From: Paraburkholderia sp. FT54
GTDB taxonomy: Bacteria; Pseudomonadota; Gammaproteobacteria; Burkholderiales; Burkholderiaceae
Assembly (NCBI RefSeq): GCF_031585635.1
Contig: NZ_CP134198.1
Span: 1-64,000 of the forward strand
DNA length: 64,000 bases
Direction: 5' to 3'
Shown in pieces: positions 17,359 to 26,395 of this stretch; the first letter of the stretch is position 1, and every line of letters starts with the position of its first letter. The notes under the pieces are model-generated. The model was not told the DNA's origin. It ran no database searches and saw nothing but the letters and a program-made list of their open reading frames with translations. The position numbers and the translations under genes were made by a program.

Positions 17359-19988
17359 ACATGACCCAACCGCTACCCGGTACGGAAGCCGTCGCGCAAA
17401 TCAAGGACGGACCGGATGCCGACGCCGATACGCGGGGCGCGCTGGCGCACGCGTGGGACGATCGCCGGGGGATGCTCGGCTGGTTGAGCGCGATCGATCA
17501 CAAAACCATCGCGCGCCGCTTCATGATCACGACGTTCGTGTTCTTTCTGCTCGCGGGACTCATGGCACTTGTGATGCGCACTCAGCTTGCGCGTCCTCAG
17601 AGTCACGTGGTCGGCCCCGACATGTACGACCAACTCTTCACGATCCACGGCACGGCGATGATGTTCCTGTTCGCCGTCCCCGTGATGCAGGCGGTCGCGA
17701 TGTACCTGATTCCGTTGCTGATCGGCGCACGCAGCGTCGCGTTTCCGCGGATGAACGCGTACGCGTACTGGGTCTTCCTGTTCGGCGGTTTCACGCTCTT
17801 CATCGCCTTCGCGCTAGGTGCGGGACCGCGTTCCGGCTGGTTCAGCTACGTGCCGCTTGCCGGCCCCGACTACGCGACCGGCAAGAGCAGCGATATCTGG
17901 GCGCAGATGATCACGTTCAGCGAGCTGTCCGGGTTGCTCGTCGCAGTCATACTGATCACGACCATCCTCAAGATGCGCGCGCCGGGCATGTCGCTGAACC
18001 GGATGCCGCTGTTCGCGTGGGCCACGCTCGTCACACAGTTCATGGTGCTCTTCGCGATGCCCGCAGTCATGCTGGCGAGCACTGCGCTGATTCTCGATCG
18101 CCTCGTGGGTACGCAGTTCTATAACCCGTCGCTCGGCGGCGACGTGCTGCTATGGCAGCACCTATTCTGGTTTTTCGGCCATCCCGAGGTCTACCTGATC
18201 TTCATTCCGGCGCTCGGCTTCATGTCCTCGATCATCGAGACCTTCTCGCGCCGGCCGATCTTCGGCTACTCCGCGATGGTGCTGGCGCTGATCGCCACCG
18301 CGTTTCTTGCATTCGGCCTGTGGGTGCACCACATGTTCGCGACGGCCGTTCCCGATCTCGGCAAGACGTTCTTCACGGCGGCGAGCGTGATGATTGCGGT
18401 GCCGTCCGGCATCCAGATCTATTGCTGGCTGGCGACGCTGCTCACCGGTCGTCTTAGCCTGAGGCCGCCGCTGCTGTTCGTGCTCGCGTTCTTCTTCATC
18501 CTCGTGCTCGGCGGGATGACAGGCATCATGCTCGGCTCCGTACCGCTCGACCTGCAGGTGCACGACACGTATTTCGTCGTCGCCCATCTGCATTACGTGC
18601 TGCTCGGCGGCGCGGTGTTTCCGCTCTTTGGCGCCTTCCACTACTGGTTTCCGAAATTCACCGGACGCATGCTCGGCGCACGCCTCGCCCATTGGCAGTT
18701 CTGGCTCTTCTTCATCGGCTTCAACGTCACCTTCTTTCCGATGCATCTGCTTGGCCTGCATGGGATGCCGCGTCGCGTGTGGACCTATCCCGCCGGCATG
18801 GGCTGGGGGGGCATGAACCTGGTCGCGACGCTGGGTGCGTACATGATCGGCGTGAGCGTGCTGGTGTTTATCGTCAACGTGCTATGGAGTCTGCGGCGCG
18901 GTGCGCGGGCCGACGCGAACCCGTGGGGCGCCGGCACGCTCGAATGGAGCGTGCCGAGCGCGCCGCCGCCGCATAACTTCGATGTACTGCCGGTCGTCCA
19001 CGGCCGCGCGCCGCTGTGGGAGCCGCAGCGCGCGCCGCACGCGGTGGCGGGTCTCGCTGCGCATGCGCGCGAGGTGCTGACGACGAGCGCCCTCGACGCG
19101 CAGCCGGACACGCGCCCGCTCTTTCCCGGACCGTCGATCTGGCCGTTCCTCAGTGCCATCGCGACGACGATCTTTTTCATCGGCTCGATCTTCACGCCGT
19201 CGGCCGTGTGGTGGGGCACGGTGCCGGTCGCCGCGGCGATGATCGCCTGGTTCTGGCCCGGGCGGCGCGAGAACCGGGTCGCGCGCGCGCTCGAGTGCTG
19301 GCCGGATTCGGGCGCCGCGCAAAAAGCGGCGCGCCGTCTGCACGCGAACCCATCGTCGCGCGAAGCGGCCGGCCCTGGCGTCAGGCCGGTGCCGGCAGTG
19401 CTCGACGTGAGCGCATTGCCGAGTTTCGGTTTCAGTCATCGCAGCCTGATGTGGTGGGCGACGGCGGGCTTGATGCTGATTGAGGGGAGCCTGTTCGCGA
19501 TGACCGTCGGTATGTACTTCTACCTGCGCGCGCTCAACCCAGCGTGGCCCATGCACGCGCCACCGCCGTCACTCGTATGGGGCTCGCTCAATACGGCGGT
19601 GCTGCTCGCGAGCCTGTGGCCGAACCAGCTTGCGAAGCGCGCGGCAGAACGCGGCGAACGCGAACGGGCGCGTCTGTGGCTCGCGGTCTGCCTGGCGTTC
19701 GCGCTTGCGTTTCTCGTCGTGCGCGGCGTTGAATTTGGCGTGCTCAACGTGATGTGGTACGCGAATTCATACGGTTCCATCGTCTGGCTGCTGCTCGGCC
19801 TGCACACGACGCACCTGATCACCGATACCGTCGATACGGCCGTGCTCGCAGCGCTGCTCTACACCGGGCCGTTCGAGAAAAAACGCCTGCTCGACACAAG
19901 CGAGAACACGGTCTACTGGTACTTCGTCGTGCTGAGCTGGCTGCCGATCTATGCGGTCATCTACCTCGTCCCGCGGATGCATCCATGA
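17355..19988 (+). CDS. ctaD: Cytochrome c oxidase subunits I and III, fused
   Basis: 877 residues. Residues about 40-560 are the 12-helix heme-copper subunit I, with TIHGTAMMF (heme a ligand region), CuB ligand H276 and cross-linked Y280 in GHPEVY, H325-H326, and heme ligands H411 and H413 in AHLHYV. Residues about 675-877 are a subunit III domain (FSHRSLMWWATAGLMLIEGS, GLHTTHLITDTVDT). The joining segment adds two helices near 595-635. Fusion of I and III is known in caa3-type oxidases. It reduces O2 to water and pumps protons. The start ATG at 17355 overlaps the coxB stop, and its own stop overlaps the next ATG. Confidence 0.95.
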   Translation: MNMTQPLPGTEAVAQIKDGPDADADTRGALAHAWDDRRGMLGWLSAIDHKTIARRFMITTFVFFLLAGLMALVMRTQLARPQSHVVGPDMYDQLFTIHGTAMMFLFAVPVMQAVAMYLIPLLIGARSVAFPRMNAYAYWVFLFGGFTLFIAFALGAGPRSGWFSYVPLAGPDYATGKSSDIWAQMITFSELSGLLVAVILITTILKMRAPGMSLNRMPLFAWATLVTQFMVLFAMPAVMLASTALILDRLVGTQFYNPSLGGDVLLWQHLFWFFGHPEVYLIFIPALGFMSSIIETFSRRPIFGYSAMVLALIATAFLAFGLWVHHMFATAVPDLGKTFFTAASVMIAVPSGIQIYCWLATLLTGRLSLRPPLLFVLAFFFILVLGGMTGIMLGSVPLDLQVHDTYFVVAHLHYVLLGGAVFPLFGAFHYWFPKFTGRMLGARLAHWQFWLFFIGFNVTFFPMHLLGLHGMPRRVWTYPAGMGWGGMNLVATLGAYMIGVSVLVFIVNVLWSLRRGARADANPWGAGTLEWSVPSAPPPHNFDVLPVVHGRAPLWEPQRAPHAVAGLAAHAREVLTTSALDAQPDTRPLFPGPSIWPFLSAIATTIFFIGSIFTPSAVWWGTVPVAAAMIAWFWPGRRENRVARALECWPDSGAAQKAARRLHANPSSREAAGPGVRPVPAVLDVSALPSFGFSHRSLMWWATAGLMLIEGSLFAMTVGMYFYLRALNPAWPMHAPPPSLVWGSLNTAVLLASLWPNQLAKRAAERGERERARLWLAVCLAFALAFLVVRGVEFGVLNVMWYANSYGSIVWLLLGLHTTHLITDTVDTAVLAALLYTGPFEKKRLLDTSENTVYWYFVVLSWLPIYAVIYLVPRMHP

Positions 19989-20329
19989 AGCGTACGGGCA
20001 TCTCGATCTGGTTGGGTCTACTGGTGGCGCCGGCGGTGGTACTCGGCGCCCAGAGCCTCAATTACGCGCTCGTGCAGGTCGCCTGCGCGTCCGGCCAGCA
20101 TACCGCGCTCGACGCGGTGAGCGCGGTCGCGTTCGTGTTCTCCGCCATTGCGGCATGGCTCGCATACCGGCGTTGGCACGCCACAGCCGAGCGGTTCAAC
20201 GGCAGCTATGTACCCCGCGATGCGCGTCAGCCGTTTCTCGCCCTGATGGCAATGCTTATCGCCGCTTTGTGTGCGGTTATCCAGTTGACGATGTGGTTCC
20301 CGCAATGGCTGCTGTCACCCTGCCGATGA
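19985..20329 (+). CDS. Small membrane protein of the caa3 oxidase operon
   Basis: 114 residues with three likely membrane helices (about 8-30, 43-62 and 84-106). It begins in an ATGA overlap with the subunit I/III gene and ends in another with ctaG, which places it firmly in the oxidase operon. It may be a small accessory or subunit IV-like component; there are no cofactor ligands and I see no sequence family beyond its context. The start is fixed by the overlap at 19985. Confidence 0.8.
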   Translation: MKRTGISIWLGLLVAPAVVLGAQSLNYALVQVACASGQHTALDAVSAVAFVFSAIAAWLAYRRWHATAERFNGSYVPRDARQPFLALMAMLIAALCAVIQLTMWFPQWLLSPCR

Positions 20330-21324
20330 CCGCGCGGCTTCGCGCAATCTGCCGCTTCGCCGCCCGCGCCCGCGAGCGGCGGGTAGCGCTGGGGTGTGCG
20401 GGCGCCGCTCTGGCACTGGCCCATGCGCCGCTCGCGTGCGCGCACGTGCTTACCGATGCCGAACGTGACGCGTCCACTTTCGGCTGGTCGTTCGACGCCT
20501 GGGTCGTCGCGTTGATGTTCGCAAGCACGCTCGCGTATGTGATCGGTCACGTGCGGCTGCGCCGACGCGGCTCGCGGCACAGTCGCACAACGCGCGCGTG
20601 GCATGCGAGTGCGTTTGCGGGCGGCATGGCCGCGCTCGTGTTTGCGTTGTGCTCGCCGCTCGACACATTGTCGGCGGCCCTGTTCTCCGCGCACATGGTC
20701 CAGCACGAAACGATGATGCTGATCGCCGCGCCACTCCTCGTGCTGGCGCGCCCACTCGGCGTATGGATCTGGGCGCTGCCTCGCGGCGGGCGCCGGCGCG
20801 TGGGCCGCGCGGTGCGCGCGCCCGCATTCGTCCGCGCGTGGCGGTCGCTGACCGTGCCGTTTGCCGGATGGATTCTCCACGCGACCGCACTCTGGGGCTG
20901 GCACGCGCCGGCGATGTTTGAAGCCGCGCTCGCGCATTCGTGGGTGCATACGCTGCAGCACGCGAGTTTCCTGCTGACCGCGCTCGTTTTCTGGTGGACC
21001 GTCTTTGGCGACGGTGCGTCGCGTCAGTCCGGCGGTCACGCAATGCTGTCCGTGTTTACGACGATGGTCCATACCAGCGCACTGGGCGCCTTGATTTCGC
21101 TCGCCCCGGATCTGTGGTATCCGTCGTACGTTGAGCCGACAAGCGCGCTCGGCATCGATGCGCTGCACGACCAGCAGGCCGGCGGCCTCATCATGTGGGT
21201 GCCGGCTGCGATCGTGTACCTCGCCGGCGGCCTGGCGATCGCGGCGCGCTGGTTGAGGGGCCCGGCGCCAGCAGGTCTCACCAGTGATCCCGCAGCGGCA
21301 TTGCCGCAGGACGGTGCGCGATGA
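20326..21324 (+). CDS. ctaG: CtaG-type (caa3_CtaG) oxidase assembly membrane protein
   Basis: 332 residues with about seven membrane helices after a cleavable-looking leader. Conserved His-containing blocks typical of the caa3_CtaG family are present: SAHMVQHETMMLIAAPLLVL, WGWHAPAMFEAAL, WVHTLQHASFLLTALVFWW and HDQQAGGLIMWVPA. The family is needed for assembly of caa3-type oxidase. I chose the ATG at 20326 because it overlaps the previous stop (ATGA); an upstream ATG at 20305 is an alternative. The 3' end again overlaps the next gene by ATGA. Confidence 0.9.
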   Translation: MTARLRAICRFAARARERRVALGCAGAALALAHAPLACAHVLTDAERDASTFGWSFDAWVVALMFASTLAYVIGHVRLRRRGSRHSRTTRAWHASAFAGGMAALVFALCSPLDTLSAALFSAHMVQHETMMLIAAPLLVLARPLGVWIWALPRGGRRRVGRAVRAPAFVRAWRSLTVPFAGWILHATALWGWHAPAMFEAALAHSWVHTLQHASFLLTALVFWWTVFGDGASRQSGGHAMLSVFTTMVHTSALGALISLAPDLWYPSYVEPTSALGIDALHDQQAGGLIMWVPAAIVYLAGGLAIAARWLRGPAPAGLTSDPAAALPQDGAR

Positions 21325-22733
21325 AGCCACGCATGCCACGCGCATTTGCGGGCGCGCGTCGTCATGCCGCGCTTGCCGCGTGCACGGTCACGCTCGCGAT
21401 TACCGTCGCAGGCGTCGCAACGCGCGACGCGCGCAGTGAAGATGCGTCGGCGTCGGCGTTGACCTCCTCGAACGCCGTCTCCGCGCCGCACTCCGCAGGT
21501 GCTTCGGTGCGGCCCGCTGAGCCTCGACCGGATGCCGGGACGCTCGCGCGCGGCGAATACATCGCGAAAGCCAGCGATTGTGCGGGTTGCCACACGGCGG
21601 CGCAAGGCGGCGCGCCCTATGCGGGCGGACAGGGCCTTGTTTCGCCATTTGGCACGATCATGGCGACCAATATCACGCCCGATCCGCGCTACGGGATCGG
21701 TCAGTACAGCTACGACGACTTCGCGCGTGCGTTGCGCCAGGGTGTCGCGCGTGGCGGCAAGCGGCTCTATCCGGCAATGCCATACAACGCGTTCGCGAAG
21801 ATCGACGACACAGATATGCACGCGCTCTACGCGTACATGATGCACGGTGTCGTTCCGGTCGCGAAGCCGAACGCAAAGTCCGATGTCGCATTCCCGTTCA
21901 ACCAGCGCTGGGCGCTGCGGTTCTGGCAGATGGCGTTCGTGCCGCGCGAGCCGTATCGGCCGCGTGCCGACCGCGACGCGCAGTGGAATCGCGGCGCCTA
22001 CCTCGTGCAGTCGGCCGGCCATTGTGGAAGCTGCCATACGCCGCGCGGCGCCGCTTACCAGGAGAAGGGCACGGACGAAGCGTCGTCGGACTTCCTCACC
22101 GGCGGCGTCAACGATCACTGGTTCGCGCCGAATCTTACCGGCGATCCGGGCGCGGGACTCGGCCGCTGGCGCGCGCCGGAAATCGCCGCATTCCTGAAGA
22201 CGGGGCATGGGGGCGGCAACATCGCCTATGGCAGCATGGTCGAGCAGATCGAGGACAGCACGCAGTACCTCACCGACGACGATCTGCTCGCGATCGGCCG
22301 CTATCTGAAGTCGCTGCCGCCGCATAATCCGTCCGGAACCTATGCGCCGCAAGACGACGTCGCGCGCAAGCCGCTCAACGGCAGCCGCGTGCCCGATGCC
22401 TTGTCCATGGGCTACAACGTCTATCACTCGTTCTGCGCGCAATGCCACGGCGACGCCGGTAAGGGCGTACCGCACGTGTTTCCTGCGCTCGCGGGCAATT
22501 CGTCGGTGCTCGCGGAAGATACGACCTCGCTGATTCGCCTGATGGTCGAAGGCGGCAACAGTCCGTCGACGCTCACCGGACCGCCGCGCCAGCAGATGCC
22601 GCGCTTTGCCGACACACTCGCCGATGTGCAAATCGGTCAGGTACTCACCTACATCCGCGGCGCGTGGGGCAATAACGCACAGCCGATCACGGCGAACGAC
22701 GTGAGTTCGCTACGGCAGAAGTTGCACAAATAG
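21321..22733 (+). CDS. Three-heme c-type cytochrome
   Basis: 470 residues with an N-terminal signal segment (about 14-35) and three heme-binding motifs: CAGCH at 87-91, CGSCH at 235-239 and CAQCH at 372-376. This is the layout of the cytochrome subunit of membrane-bound sugar/alcohol dehydrogenases. Here no dehydrogenase subunit lies beside it; instead it is the last gene of the oxidase operon, linked to ctaG by an ATGA overlap. A likely role is to feed electrons from periplasmic donors or quinol to the caa3 oxidase; this rests on context. Confidence 0.9.
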   Translation: MKPRMPRAFAGARRHAALAACTVTLAITVAGVATRDARSEDASASALTSSNAVSAPHSAGASVRPAEPRPDAGTLARGEYIAKASDCAGCHTAAQGGAPYAGGQGLVSPFGTIMATNITPDPRYGIGQYSYDDFARALRQGVARGGKRLYPAMPYNAFAKIDDTDMHALYAYMMHGVVPVAKPNAKSDVAFPFNQRWALRFWQMAFVPREPYRPRADRDAQWNRGAYLVQSAGHCGSCHTPRGAAYQEKGTDEASSDFLTGGVNDHWFAPNLTGDPGAGLGRWRAPEIAAFLKTGHGGGNIAYGSMVEQIEDSTQYLTDDDLLAIGRYLKSLPPHNPSGTYAPQDDVARKPLNGSRVPDALSMGYNVYHSFCAQCHGDAGKGVPHVFPALAGNSSVLAEDTTSLIRLMVEGGNSPSTLTGPPRQQMPRFADTLADVQIGQVLTYIRGAWGNNAQPITANDVSSLRQKLHK

Positions 22734-22784
22734 CGCTGCGTCCCGCTGGGGATCGTCGCCCGGAAAAGGGCTGCGGAACGTCGC

Positions 22785-23280
22785 CTGCTTTTGCCTACGG
22801 GAAGCCGTCCGCTTCCTGCTGGTGGGCGCGTTGCTCACTTTCATCGCGCCGGCGCGCGGGCTGACCAGGCGTTTGCCGCTGACCAGTGCGATGATCTATC
22901 TCGTCGTCGGGGTGGTTATCGGGCCCGGTGCCTCGGGCGTGATGAAGATCGACCTGACGCGCGATACGGGCCTCGTGCGTACGCTCGCGGAAGTCTGACT
23001 TGTCGTGTCGCTGTTCGCGATCGCCATGGGTCTGCGGGCGCCCCTGCGCGACCGGCATTGAATGCCGCCTCTGCACCTCTGGGTCCGGGACGCGTTTCAC
23101 CATCGCGCTGATGGGCGGCTGTGATGCTCGTCCACGGCCGCGCGCTTGGCACGGCGCCCTCGCTCAGGGCCACGCCCGCAGCAACCGACCCCCGTCGTTG
23201 CGAACGAACTGCGCGTCAAGGGGCAGGTGACAAAGAGCCGGCGCTTCGCGCTGCCCGCGGAAGTAGGCCTCAACGACAAG
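22785..23280 (+). pseudogene. CPA1-type Na+/H+ antiporter remnant
   Basis: One frame gives REAVRFLLVGALLTFIAP, LPLTSAMIYLVVGVVIGPGA and DTGLVRTLAEV, then an in-frame stop, then LVVSLFAIAMGLRAPLRDR. Further on, other frames give LVHGRALGTAPSLRATPAA and TPVVANELRVKGQVTKSRRF followed by ALPAEVGLND, which matches the conserved ATDPVLASDVQV ... LTGEAGLNDG core. The pieces are in order on one strand but broken by a stop codon and frameshifts, and the C-terminal half is absent. Confidence 0.65.
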
Positions 23281-23306
23281 TCGGTCCCATCCAGCCCAAG
23301 GCCGGC

Positions 23307-23897
23307 TCAGTAGGTATCGTGCCGGAGTCTTCGCGACTTTGGCAGGCAATGCGCGATGCCGAGTACAGCGAGCGAGGCAATCAGAAAGGTAGCCACCGGA
23401 AACGTGCCCGCCGTATTGACGGCAATTTCGCGCGGTCGCTCGCCGAGCAGCTGAAGCCGGCGACGTGTCATCCTGGCGCCCAGAGCGCGGAGGTCACTGG
23501 TGAGCGCCCGCTCGGCGGCCGGCAGCAACACCGTCTCTTCGTCTGCCACATGATGCATGACCTCCCGTATCAGTTGCTGGAACAGCCCGTCGTAAGCGGC
23601 ATTCTCCGGCCCCATCGTGCGCAGCCTGCCGATCGTAGCCCGCATTTCGGCATGCTCGGGACGGCTCTTGCCGAGCGTTGGATCGTCGGTGAGTACTGTG
23701 GCCAACGCCGGGTAGAAGATCTCTTCCTCGAGTTGCGCGTGGATCTCGAGAGCGGCACAGGTCGAATTGACGATGGCGCGCTTGCGCCACCAGGGGCTGT
23801 CGGCGTGATAGCGATGGAACGCTGCGAGCACATGCATATGATCCAGCCGGATCATCGAGGTGATGGTCGGAGACATCGGGGAAGCGGTGTGAGGCAT
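23307..23897 (-). CDS. Hemerythrin-domain protein with a C-terminal membrane helix
   Basis: 196 residues. The hemerythrin-like (HHE) four-helix domain spans about 10-150 with the expected metal ligands: RLDHMHVL, IHAQLEEEIFYPAL, EHAEMRATI and MHHVADEETVLLPAAE. It would bind a di-iron centre that senses or stores O2 or NO. Residues about 167-187 (FPVATFLIASLAVLGIAHCL) form a membrane anchor, unlike the soluble hemerythrin at 32126. GGAG precedes the ATG. It has no operon partner; the sequences on both sides are remnants. Confidence 0.85.
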   Translation of the reverse strand: MPHTASPMSPTITSMIRLDHMHVLAAFHRYHADSPWWRKRAIVNSTCAALEIHAQLEEEIFYPALATVLTDDPTLGKSRPEHAEMRATIGRLRTMGPENAAYDGLFQQLIREVMHHVADEETVLLPAAERALTSDLRALGARMTRRRLQLLGERPREIAVNTAGTFPVATFLIASLAVLGIAHCLPKSRRLRHDTY

Positions 23898-24009
23898 GAC
23901 AGTTCTCCAGAGTGCCCGGCGTGATGAAGTTGCCGGACGATCAGTCTGCAGGGCGGGCGCGGGCAGGGCGCCGGGTAGCGATCGTCATGTTCCGCGGTGG
24001 CTTTGGCCG

Positions 24010-24325
24010 TGCAATCGCCTCGCCCTGATGGGGTCGTTGTTGCTGGAGGAGCAAGCCGGGTACCTGCCTGTCGGTGCCACTTGGACGTTGAGAATTGCCT
24101 CTGCAGCGTGTCGCGATTTCACTCAGGCGGTAAGCGCGGAAGCCCAGGCCGGCGCGACATGCTGTTCGACATTGCGACGGAAGAGATGCGCCATCTCGAG
24201 ATCATCGGGTCTATCGTCGCGATGCTCAACAAGGGCGCGAAGGCGTCGAACAGGAACCCGAGCTCGACCGATCGCTGACTGCAGGCGGCAGCGATTCGCA
24301 TCCCACGGCGCTGCTGGCGAGTTGA
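24010..24325 (+). pseudogene. Mn-catalase, N-terminal remnant
   Basis: The DNA closely follows the intact Mn-catalase at 29588: LLLEEQAG, ACRDFTQAVS, then in a shifted frame RRDMLFDIATEEMRHLEIIG and SIVAMLNKG, then another shift. About one third of the gene remains. It stops near 24325, where an IS110-type remnant on the other strand begins. Confidence 0.75.
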
Positions 24326-24580
24326 TCGATCCATGCACCTGGTTCTTTGGAATGAGAGAGGACGCAGCCTGCACCGTGAATGAGCGAGGTCCGCAGATAC
24401 GTGTCGCATCGCTTGCTTATACCCAGCAGTACGGTCTTGCCTCCGGTGCGCGCCGGCTTTGGTACAAGCCAGGCTGCGAATTCGTGGCCGCTCCCGAACG
24501 CTTTCGGGTTACCCATTGTTGCGACCGCGGCGGTGGAAGTCAGGAGCCGACGCCCCCGCGGCAATCTTCCGGCACGCCTC
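24310..24580 (-). pseudogene. IS110-family transposase fragment
   Basis: The minus strand reads LLTSTAAVATMGNPKAFGSG, then HEFAAWL and, further on, TGGKTVLLGISKRCDTYLRT and LIHGAG. This is the conserved C-terminal Tnp_20 region of IS110/IS116 transposases, which do not leave inverted repeats. The N-terminal DEDD domain and the real C-terminus are missing. It lies against the Mn-catalase remnant and may have caused the break. Confidence 0.7.
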
Positions 24581-24837
24581 AAATACAAGTCCGATGCAGC
24601 AGGGACTACGTCAAACACGTTGCCGGGCGCAGCGATTGCTAGTCAGGCGGAAGCCCGTGGACTTGAATGGGGCAATCATGCTCGCTGGAATTCCTAGGTT
24701 GCGAAACTGCGCCATACCGTCCCTGGTCTGGTGAGGAACTCGACGACGCTATGCCCGAGCCCTTCGCCGAACCAGGTGGCGGTGTTTAGGCGGTCCAGCT
24801 TCAAGAAAAGTGTCGCAAGCTTCCTTGCGGAGGATAC

Positions 24838-25143
24838 ATGCAGCCTCTTACCCTCGACCAGTTCAAGACGCAGCTGGCGGCGATGTTACGCGACATCCCT
24901 TACGGTACGAGTGCCGATCTCACAGACTATGCCATCGCGTTCTGGGATGGCAGCAAGGTTGTCTACGCATTCCTCTCGGAGGATGGAAGAGGGCACATAG
25001 ACGACGAGTTTGAATTGGGCGACTGCGAGTGGAACCACTGGCACGATGACTTTGTTAGCTGGATTAGCGAGCCAGTGTTCAGCGTCCGGCCCGAACTCCA
25101 CAAGAGGATTTGGACAGCGCCGTCTGATAACGGTGTACGGTAG
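24838..25143 (+). CDS. Hypothetical acidic protein, 101 aa
   Basis: Starts at the ATG at 24838 with GCGGAGG nine bases upstream. It is a compact soluble protein: an N-terminal helical part (LDQFKTQLAAMLRDIPYG) followed by alternating strands (YAIAFWDGSKVVYAFLSEDG), an acidic turn (IDDEFELGDCEWN) and an aromatic-rich end (WHDDFVSWISEPVF). I do not recognise a family. Both neighbours are remnants, so context says nothing, but its intact frame, RBS and protein-like composition argue that it is real. Confidence 0.6.
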   Translation: MQPLTLDQFKTQLAAMLRDIPYGTSADLTDYAIAFWDGSKVVYAFLSEDGRGHIDDEFELGDCEWNHWHDDFVSWISEPVFSVRPELHKRIWTAPSDNGVR

Positions 25144-25204
25144 CTGGCGCCATGGCAGGCCGCTGAACCGTTCAACACCGGCGTACCGGGCACCTGTCCG
25201 GGAC

Positions 25205-25800
25205 CTGCCCCGGCGACATGCCGCCGTTCATCGAGCCGCAGCGGCTACGCTTGTCGATCAGCTGCCGGCCGGGGACGACTGTCATACGAGATCAGGTCTG
25301 ACGGCCACCGTATGATGGTCCGCATCCAGGATGCACCACTCGCATGCGACGGCTGAGTGATGCGCCTGCACAGTTCCAGTTGGCAGCGCCTTGCTCGGAT
25401 GCAGAGGCCTTTGTGCCTGGCGCTGCCGGCACGCTCAACCTCCGCGCGCTCAATACGCTCTCGATCGGCGCAGTGCTGTAGATATCACCCTGTTCGTCTT
25501 AGACCTTCTGTATGCGAACGGTGCGGACATCGGGGAGGAACCTTTGCAAACCCGCGCCGGCTCCTGCAGGAGCTGATGGTGGATACGGACGATCCGTTTC
25601 TGCTTTCCGCGGCGGACTCCCCCCAAGACCCGCGTTGCTTGTTGCCTCGGCAAGTAAACTGTTTCGTCGTGGGTCAGCGTACGGACCCTCCCTATCGCTC
25701 CGGACGTTCGACCCACTGGGTCAAGCTCAAGCGCCACCAGTGTCAGGAGTTCGCGGTGGGCGGCTTTTCACGCTCGAGCGGCGCCCCTCCAGGGGTCCAC
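25205..25800 (+). pseudogene. LigD-type ATP-dependent DNA ligase domain, decayed
   Basis: Pieces of the ligase domain follow in order across frames: DMPPFIEPQ, LVDQLPAGDD, YEIRSDGHRMMVRIQD, RRSAVDITLFVLDLLYANGA, then LLQELMVDTDDPFLLS and YRSGRSTHWVKLKRHQCQEF. Several frameshifts and a stop interrupt it. The active-site lysine of the KxDG motif is Arg here (RSDG), so even a repaired frame would be unable to form the enzyme-AMP. LigD normally serves non-homologous end joining; no Ku gene is in the window. Confidence 0.7.
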
Positions 25801-26086
25801 CAGTTCAACGCATTATCGCGTAACGACTTGCGCCAAGGTTTCGCCACTAATTTGCCCTGGCTTGCAGCGAGGTACGAACAATCTGGCTATCACACTCGCC
25901 ACCTGGAAGCAGGTCCGCTCGCCGGAACTGGCAAGCTCAGTGGAAAGTGTATCGCTCATCCTCTTGGATCGTAGGGGGCGACGTGCGCCCCTTCGCGCCC
26001 ATTCTCGATCGCCGGCCACAGCCACCGCGCAGGGTCGACGGGCTTCGTAAACGTGACCAGACTGTACCTTCTGCCGCACGAAGTGC

Positions 26087-26395
26087 TCATAGATTCTTGC
26101 GAACCACATTCCGGACGGTACCGCCGAGCCACGCCGCGATCCACGAGCGGGCGGCAACTCCTATTGTCCGGCGTGGTCCTAGCACGACTGCGCTGATGCA
26201 GAGCGCCAGCAACAGCGTGACGCGTGGTGCCTCCACCAGCAACGCGATAAAGCTCCCTGCGGATGACGGCGTGGCCTTGCGTGCTGCCAGGACTGATGGA
26301 GAAGGGCGGTTGGCTGCAAGCAACGTTTCGCGCGATGCCGCCATGCGTCGCCGAATGGCCGTCTCAGCTTCATTGTCCTTACGGTCGCGGTTCAT
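26087..26395 (-). CDS. Small membrane-anchored protein, third gene of the YqjD/YqjE operon
   Basis: 102 residues: a charged N-terminal half (about 1-45) and one or two hydrophobic helices (about 47-78, FIALLVEAPRVTLLLALCIS). Its ATG overlaps the stop of the holin-like gene by ATGA, so the two are translationally coupled. Enterobacterial yqjD-yqjE loci also have a third small gene (yqjK); the position matches, but I see no firm sequence identity. Confidence 0.65.
   Translation of the reverse strand: MNRDRKDNEAETAIRRRMAASRETLLAANRPSPSVLAARKATPSSAGSFIALLVEAPRVTLLLALCISAVVLGPRRTIGVAARSWIAAWLGGTVRNVVRKNL

Noticed and set aside
21036..22631. Long open frame (531 codons) on the minus strand opposite the cytochrome c gene
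   Set aside because: It is His/Arg-rich and is the shadow of a GC-rich gene. The plus frame has three heme motifs, a signal peptide and an ATGA overlap.
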